From: Altererythrobacter sp. B11
GTDB lineage: Bacteria; Pseudomonadota; Alphaproteobacteria; Sphingomonadales; Sphingomonadaceae
Reading direction: 5' to 3'
NCBI RefSeq assembly: GCF_003569745.1
Contig: NZ_AP018498.1
Coordinates: forward strand, 744,001-808,000
Length of the DNA: 64,000 bases
Part shown: positions 61,487 to 64,000 of the stretch, in pieces
Numbering within the stretch: position 1 is the first letter of the stretch
How the letters are laid out: each line of letters starts with the position of its first letter
Program-made: the position numbers and the translations under genes
The notes under the pieces: model-generated
Seen by the model: only the letters and a program-made list of their open reading frames with translations
Told to the model about the DNA's origin: nothing
Databases searched by the model: none

Positions 61487-61785
61487 CTGGCGTCTCCATG
61501 TGGTCGCGCATTCCTGAAGGCTCCGGCCCCGGTCAGCGTGGGGTAGGGCTGCTGCACGGGGCTGGTCATGCTAAGGCATCTGCTTCGAGGAAATTGCGAA
61601 GAAGAGCGCTGTCGAGCGTGGCCGCACGCAGAAGGCGGCGCGGCGCTCTTTTTGCGAATGTACGGGATTGAGCGGTAAGGTTCGCCTGGGGCGTATTTTT
61701 CGTCTACTCGTTGCCTACGCGCTTCATTACTTATCGACGCAGGAGGCGAATTGGCTGAGGGCGACGAGAGGAGAAACATCATTCA
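61487..61785. other. Region upstream of the P-type ATPase gene
   Basis: No gene seen. It should hold the promoter of the ATPase. AAGAGCGC (61602-61609) and GCGCTCTT (61643-61650) can pair around a 33-base loop and are followed by TTT; a weak terminator on the plus strand or a regulatory structure. Confidence 0.4.
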
Positions 61786-62127
61786 CTATCTCCGGCGGCA
61801 TTTGAGCGCTGGTCCGTCGGAGCGCTCAATCACCATTTCCGGACCAGCAATGCGGACGTTGATGCCGGCGCCGACATAGGTGGAATCTAGCGAAAACGCT
61901 GCAAGTCGCACGGGCTTGTCGTTTGGCGGAGAGAGATCCACCATCAGACCTCCCTCGAAAACATCGACGGAATAGGCCTTCCCGTCGCTGCAAGTATAAA
62001 CATGGCGTCCGATGGCATCGGGATCGGAGCCGGGGATGTGGTCACGGTCTTCTGGCGAAGCCGAACAACCCGAGCTGGCCAAGGCGGCCAGGAGGCCAAG
62101 GATTGCGCTCGTCGGCCTATCGATCAT
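61786..62127 (-). CDS. Small lipoprotein, possibly MliC-like
   Basis: A 113-residue protein with a lipoprotein signal (SAILGLLAALASSGC; Cys is lipidated). The mature part holds YTCSDGKAYSVDVFEGGLMVDL and, at the end, ALKCRRR: a Cys pair and a small beta-sheet layout that resemble the MliC/YcgK lysozyme-inhibitor fold, though only weakly. It lies between the ATPase and DUF190 genes on the same strand. The start at 62127 has CGGAG at about 7 bases. Role in metal tolerance unknown. Confidence 0.65.
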   Translation of the reverse strand: MIDRPTSAILGLLAALASSGCSASPEDRDHIPGSDPDAIGRHVYTCSDGKAYSVDVFEGGLMVDLSPPNDKPVRLAAFSLDSTYVGAGINVRIAGPEMVIERSDGPALKCRRR

Positions 62128-62301
62128 CTGGGGCTCCGATTGAGGCTGCGACACGAACTGGTCGCCGTGGGCGCCACAGGGGGCAAGCGCCCACGGCGTG
62201 GCCCTTCTCGGTCACGCGATGGCCAGCAAAGTGCTTGAAGGACCGAAACGCGCGCGGGGGCCGATTAGAAGAAACCACCCATAGTAAAGGAGGTGTCTGC
62301 A

Positions 62302-62418
62302 ATGCCTGTTCGGATGGATCGGAGCCGCGGTGCGCGACAAGGCGAACAGTTCGGAAGCGGTGGTCCTCCCCTCCGCCAGCGAGGCGAAGGGGAGGTCTCG
62401 TTGCGGCAGGCGACGTGA
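62302..62418 (+). CDS. Possible 38-residue peptide with a strong ribosome site
   Basis: AAAGGAGGTG (62286-62295), an almost full match to the anti-Shine-Dalgarno sequence, is 6-8 bases before an ATG that opens a 38-codon frame (PVRMDRSRGARQGEQFGSGG as its first part). The peptide is basic and unlike any family I know. It is transcribed against its neighbours. It may be the 5' end of a gene that was later disrupted. Confidence 0.3.
   Translation: MPVRMDRSRGARQGEQFGSGGPPLRQRGEGEVSLRQAT
62365..62395. other. Stable hairpin between lipoprotein and DUF190 genes
   Basis: CCTCCCCTCCGCC (62365-62377) and GGCGAAGGGGAGG (62383-62395) form a 13-base stem with one mismatch and an AGCGA loop. Rest of 62128-62474 shows no gene apart from the short frame at 62302. 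Confidence 0.55.
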
Positions 62419-62474
62419 TGTTGCCCGCGCAGTCTTGCGTTCGGCATCTTTTGCCCGAAACGCGAGAGCATCTG

Positions 62475-62819
62475 TCATTCGCGGTCTTCCGCAATCGTTT
62501 TCTGGCCCCTGCCGCCAATGACTTCTACCTTTTCGAGGGTAATTAAGCCAATGTCCGGGATGTCTGCGAGGCCATCGACAAAAGTCCGGAGCCTCTGCTC
62601 TTTCTCGACGATCTCGATGACGACTGCGCGATCGCTTTCAAAAACGTGACGCCGATGGATATGCGCCGATCTGCCGAAACCCAGCCTGGCATCCAGAACG
62701 GTGATGCCCGCCAATCCCGCATCGCGCGCGCGCGATGCAATCACCTCCAGTACCTTGCGGTCGCCCAGGTAAGCGCCTTCGTCGGTGTAGATACGCAGCA
62801 ACTTTGTCGTTTCAGGCAT
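62475..62819 (-). CDS. DUF190 PII-like protein
   Basis: A 114-residue protein of the DUF190 family, which folds like PII signal proteins. Landmarks are LLRIYTDEGAYLGDRKVLEVIASRARDAGLAG at the start and VLDARLGFGRSAHIHRRHVFE in the middle. Such PII-like proteins are often encoded beside heavy metal RND pumps and fluoride or metal channels and may sense metal or nucleotide. It starts 13 bases after the pump gene's stop and is part of the same transcript. Confidence 0.85.
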   Translation of the reverse strand: MPETTKLLRIYTDEGAYLGDRKVLEVIASRARDAGLAGITVLDARLGFGRSAHIHRRHVFESDRAVVIEIVEKEQRLRTFVDGLADIPDIGLITLEKVEVIGGRGQKTIAEDRE

Positions 62820-62831
62820 GATTTTCCTCCT

Positions 62832-64000
62832 TCACGCCGTTTCTGGTGCAACGGGCGAGGCATTCTCGTCCTTCCTGCGCTGGCGGTTTTCGATTGCTCC
62901 GAGCACAACCTTCGCAATCGACGGCAACACCAGAAGGGTGAGGACGGTTGCAGCGATCAACCCGCCGATGACCGTGACAGCGAGCGGCTTCTGAACTTCA
63001 GCCCCGGTCCCTGTAGCGATCGCCATCGGAATGAAGCCGATCGCCGGAACAAAACCGGTCATGATGACTGCACGCATCTTCTCGGCCATGCCTTCCCGGA
63101 TCGCCTCGATCAAAGGCATCCCGTGCTCCTGACGTTCTCGAATAGCGGTCATCACCACCAGACCGTTAAGAACCGAAACACCGGCCAGCACAATAAGCCC
63201 GACCGCTGCCGAGACGGAGAAGTTGATACCGGTCACGGCGAGGGTGAAAATCCCGCCGGCCAAGCCCAGCGGCAAGGTCAGGAAGACCGCAGTTGCTCGT
63301 CCGGCCGATCCAAGGGCCACGAAAAGCAGCACGAAGATGGCGACAAAGGCAAGCGGGACCACGATTGAAAGTCGTGATGTCGCGGCTTGCAGGCTCTCGA
63401 ACTGTCCGCCCCATTCCAGATAATATCCAGCAGGCAGCTTTACCTGAGCAATCTTTGCCTGCGCTTCCTGGACAAACGAACCTGCGTCGCGCCCTTCCAG
63501 ATTCAACTGCACGACGACACGGCGCTTGCCGTTCTCGCGTCTGATTTCGTTGAGGCCTTCCGTGAGACTTATCTGCGCCACCTGTGCCAAAGGAACCTGC
63601 TTCCGCAGTTCGCCGGATTCTTCAGGCAAAAGCACAGGAAGTGAGCGGATGTCATCGAGATTGACCCGCGTTGCGTCAGGCACGCGTACAGTGATGTCGT
63701 AGCGCCGATCGCCCTCGTAAAGGAGGCCGGATTCGCGCCCTCCGAGAGCTGCGGCTACAGTATCGGCCACTTCCTGGACTGTCAGGCCGTAGCGAGCGAT
63801 CATTGCGCGATCGAGTTTTACATCGAGCACGGGCGCACCGCCGACCTGATCGGCCTTTACGCTGCTTGCTCCCGGGATAGTCTGCAGCACCCGCACCATT
63901 TCGTTTGCCGTCTGCGACATTTTGTCGAGGTCGTCCCCATAGAGTTTGATCGCTACATCGCCGCGGACACCCGAAATCAGTTCGTTGAAGCGAAGCTCGA
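62832..64000 (-). CDS. CzcA/CusA-type heavy-metal RND pump (5' part outside window)
   Basis: The visible 389 codons are the C-terminal third of an RND inner membrane pump; the frame stays open to the window end, so the start is beyond 64000. They include the end of the second periplasmic loop (ATRVNLDDIRSLPVLLPEESGELRKQVPLAQVAQI), and the six last membrane helices. The family motif GLIVLAGVSVLNGLVVM and GFVPAIGFIPMAIATGTGAEVQKPLA are typical of CzcA/CusA. With outer-membrane and fusion partners it expels divalent or monovalent metal ions across both membranes. The genes for those partners must lie to the right. Confidence 0.92.
   Translation of the reverse strand, partial: ELRFNELISGVRGDVAIKLYGDDLDKMSQTANEMVRVLQTIPGASSVKADQVGGAPVLDVKLDRAMIARYGLTVQEVADTVAAALGGRESGLLYEGDRRYDITVRVPDATRVNLDDIRSLPVLLPEESGELRKQVPLAQVAQISLTEGLNEIRRENGKRRVVVQLNLEGRDAGSFVQEAQAKIAQVKLPAGYYLEWGGQFESLQAATSRLSIVVPLAFVAIFVLLFVALGSAGRATAVFLTLPLGLAGGIFTLAVTGINFSVSAAVGLIVLAGVSVLNGLVVMTAIRERQEHGMPLIEAIREGMAEKMRAVIMTGFVPAIGFIPMAIATGTGAEVQKPLAVTVIGGLIAATVLTLLVLPSIAKVVLGAIENRQRRKDENASPVAPETA

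Larger units (their letters stand above)
43008..64000. mobile_element. Integrated plasmid/ICE-like island with metal efflux cargo (right end outside window)
   Basis: From 43195 on, core genes stop. They are replaced by a gene set typical for plasmids and integrative elements of alphaproteobacteria: HipA/HipB, Toprim/zinc-finger protein, strawberry-notch helicase, ParB-like protein, ArdC-like protein, DUF2493 protein, then three classes of heavy-metal exporters. No integrase, relaxase or type IV secretion gene is in view, so the type of element is undetermined and the left border is approximate. Confidence 0.65.

Noticed and set aside
61602-61653. Terminator candidate with a T-run upstream of the P-type ATPase
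   Set aside because: The loop is 33 bases and no plus-strand gene ends here; mentioned only as a possible structure.

Overview
The window looks like about 64 kb of the chromosome of a GC-rich alphaproteobacterium of the order Sphingomonadales, probably close to the Erythrobacteraceae. The taxonomic pointers are a serine palmitoyltransferase gene paired with a dedicated acyl carrier protein (sphingolipid synthesis), a single-cysteine DksA, a DivK-like receiver, DUF3572 and DUF6127 genes, and an alphaproteobacterial gene-transfer-agent (GTA) cluster. This is inferred from protein families; no 16S rRNA or other marker is present, and I saw no tRNA, rRNA or CRISPR array.

Layout. (1) 1-8706: core genes. 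These are the end of an OmpA-type protein, a TerC/DUF442 pair, a double cold-shock-domain protein with an RGG-rich N-terminus, argD-argF-hslO, a secreted DUF3617-like protein, queC and an MFS transporter. (2) 8722-23360, minus strand: a compact GTA structural cluster read right to left: small terminase, large terminase, portal, DUF6127, protease, major capsid, connectors, tail tube, tape measure, distal tail, hub, peptidase, host-specificity protein and DUF2793. It has no integrase, repressor or replication genes, and a good promoter lies at 23428-23456. Its oddities are a tandem duplication of the terminase nuclease half, a gp10/tail-chaperone fusion, and a large barrel-like extension on the distal tail protein combined with a short gp15. 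(3) 23546-43007: core genes including yqaA, spt-acp, a DivK-like receiver, an overlapping cluster of small metabolic genes, dksA, a PilZ protein, mutS, a gluQRS-to-hbd operon, an HNH endonuclease and maeB. (4) 43008-64000: an accessory island whose right end is outside the window. It begins with a hipBA toxin-antitoxin pair controlled from a perfect inverted repeat. A plasmid/ICE-like backbone follows: Toprim protein, a giant methylase-helicase of the strawberry-notch type, a ParB-like protein, an ArdC-like antirestriction protein and a DUF2493 protein. The cargo is a methyltransferase, CtaG, a CDF exporter, a P1B-type ATPase, a small lipoprotein, a DUF190 PII-like protein and a CzcA/CusA RND pump cut by the window end.

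How the parts work together. The GTA block would package and deliver host DNA fragments. The island appears to be an integrated conjugative or plasmid-derived element carrying metal efflux genes and a stability module. I could not find its integrase or attachment sites. The most unusual signals are the intact second copy of the terminase nuclease domain, which differs mostly at synonymous positions, and the methylase-helicase fusion on the island.
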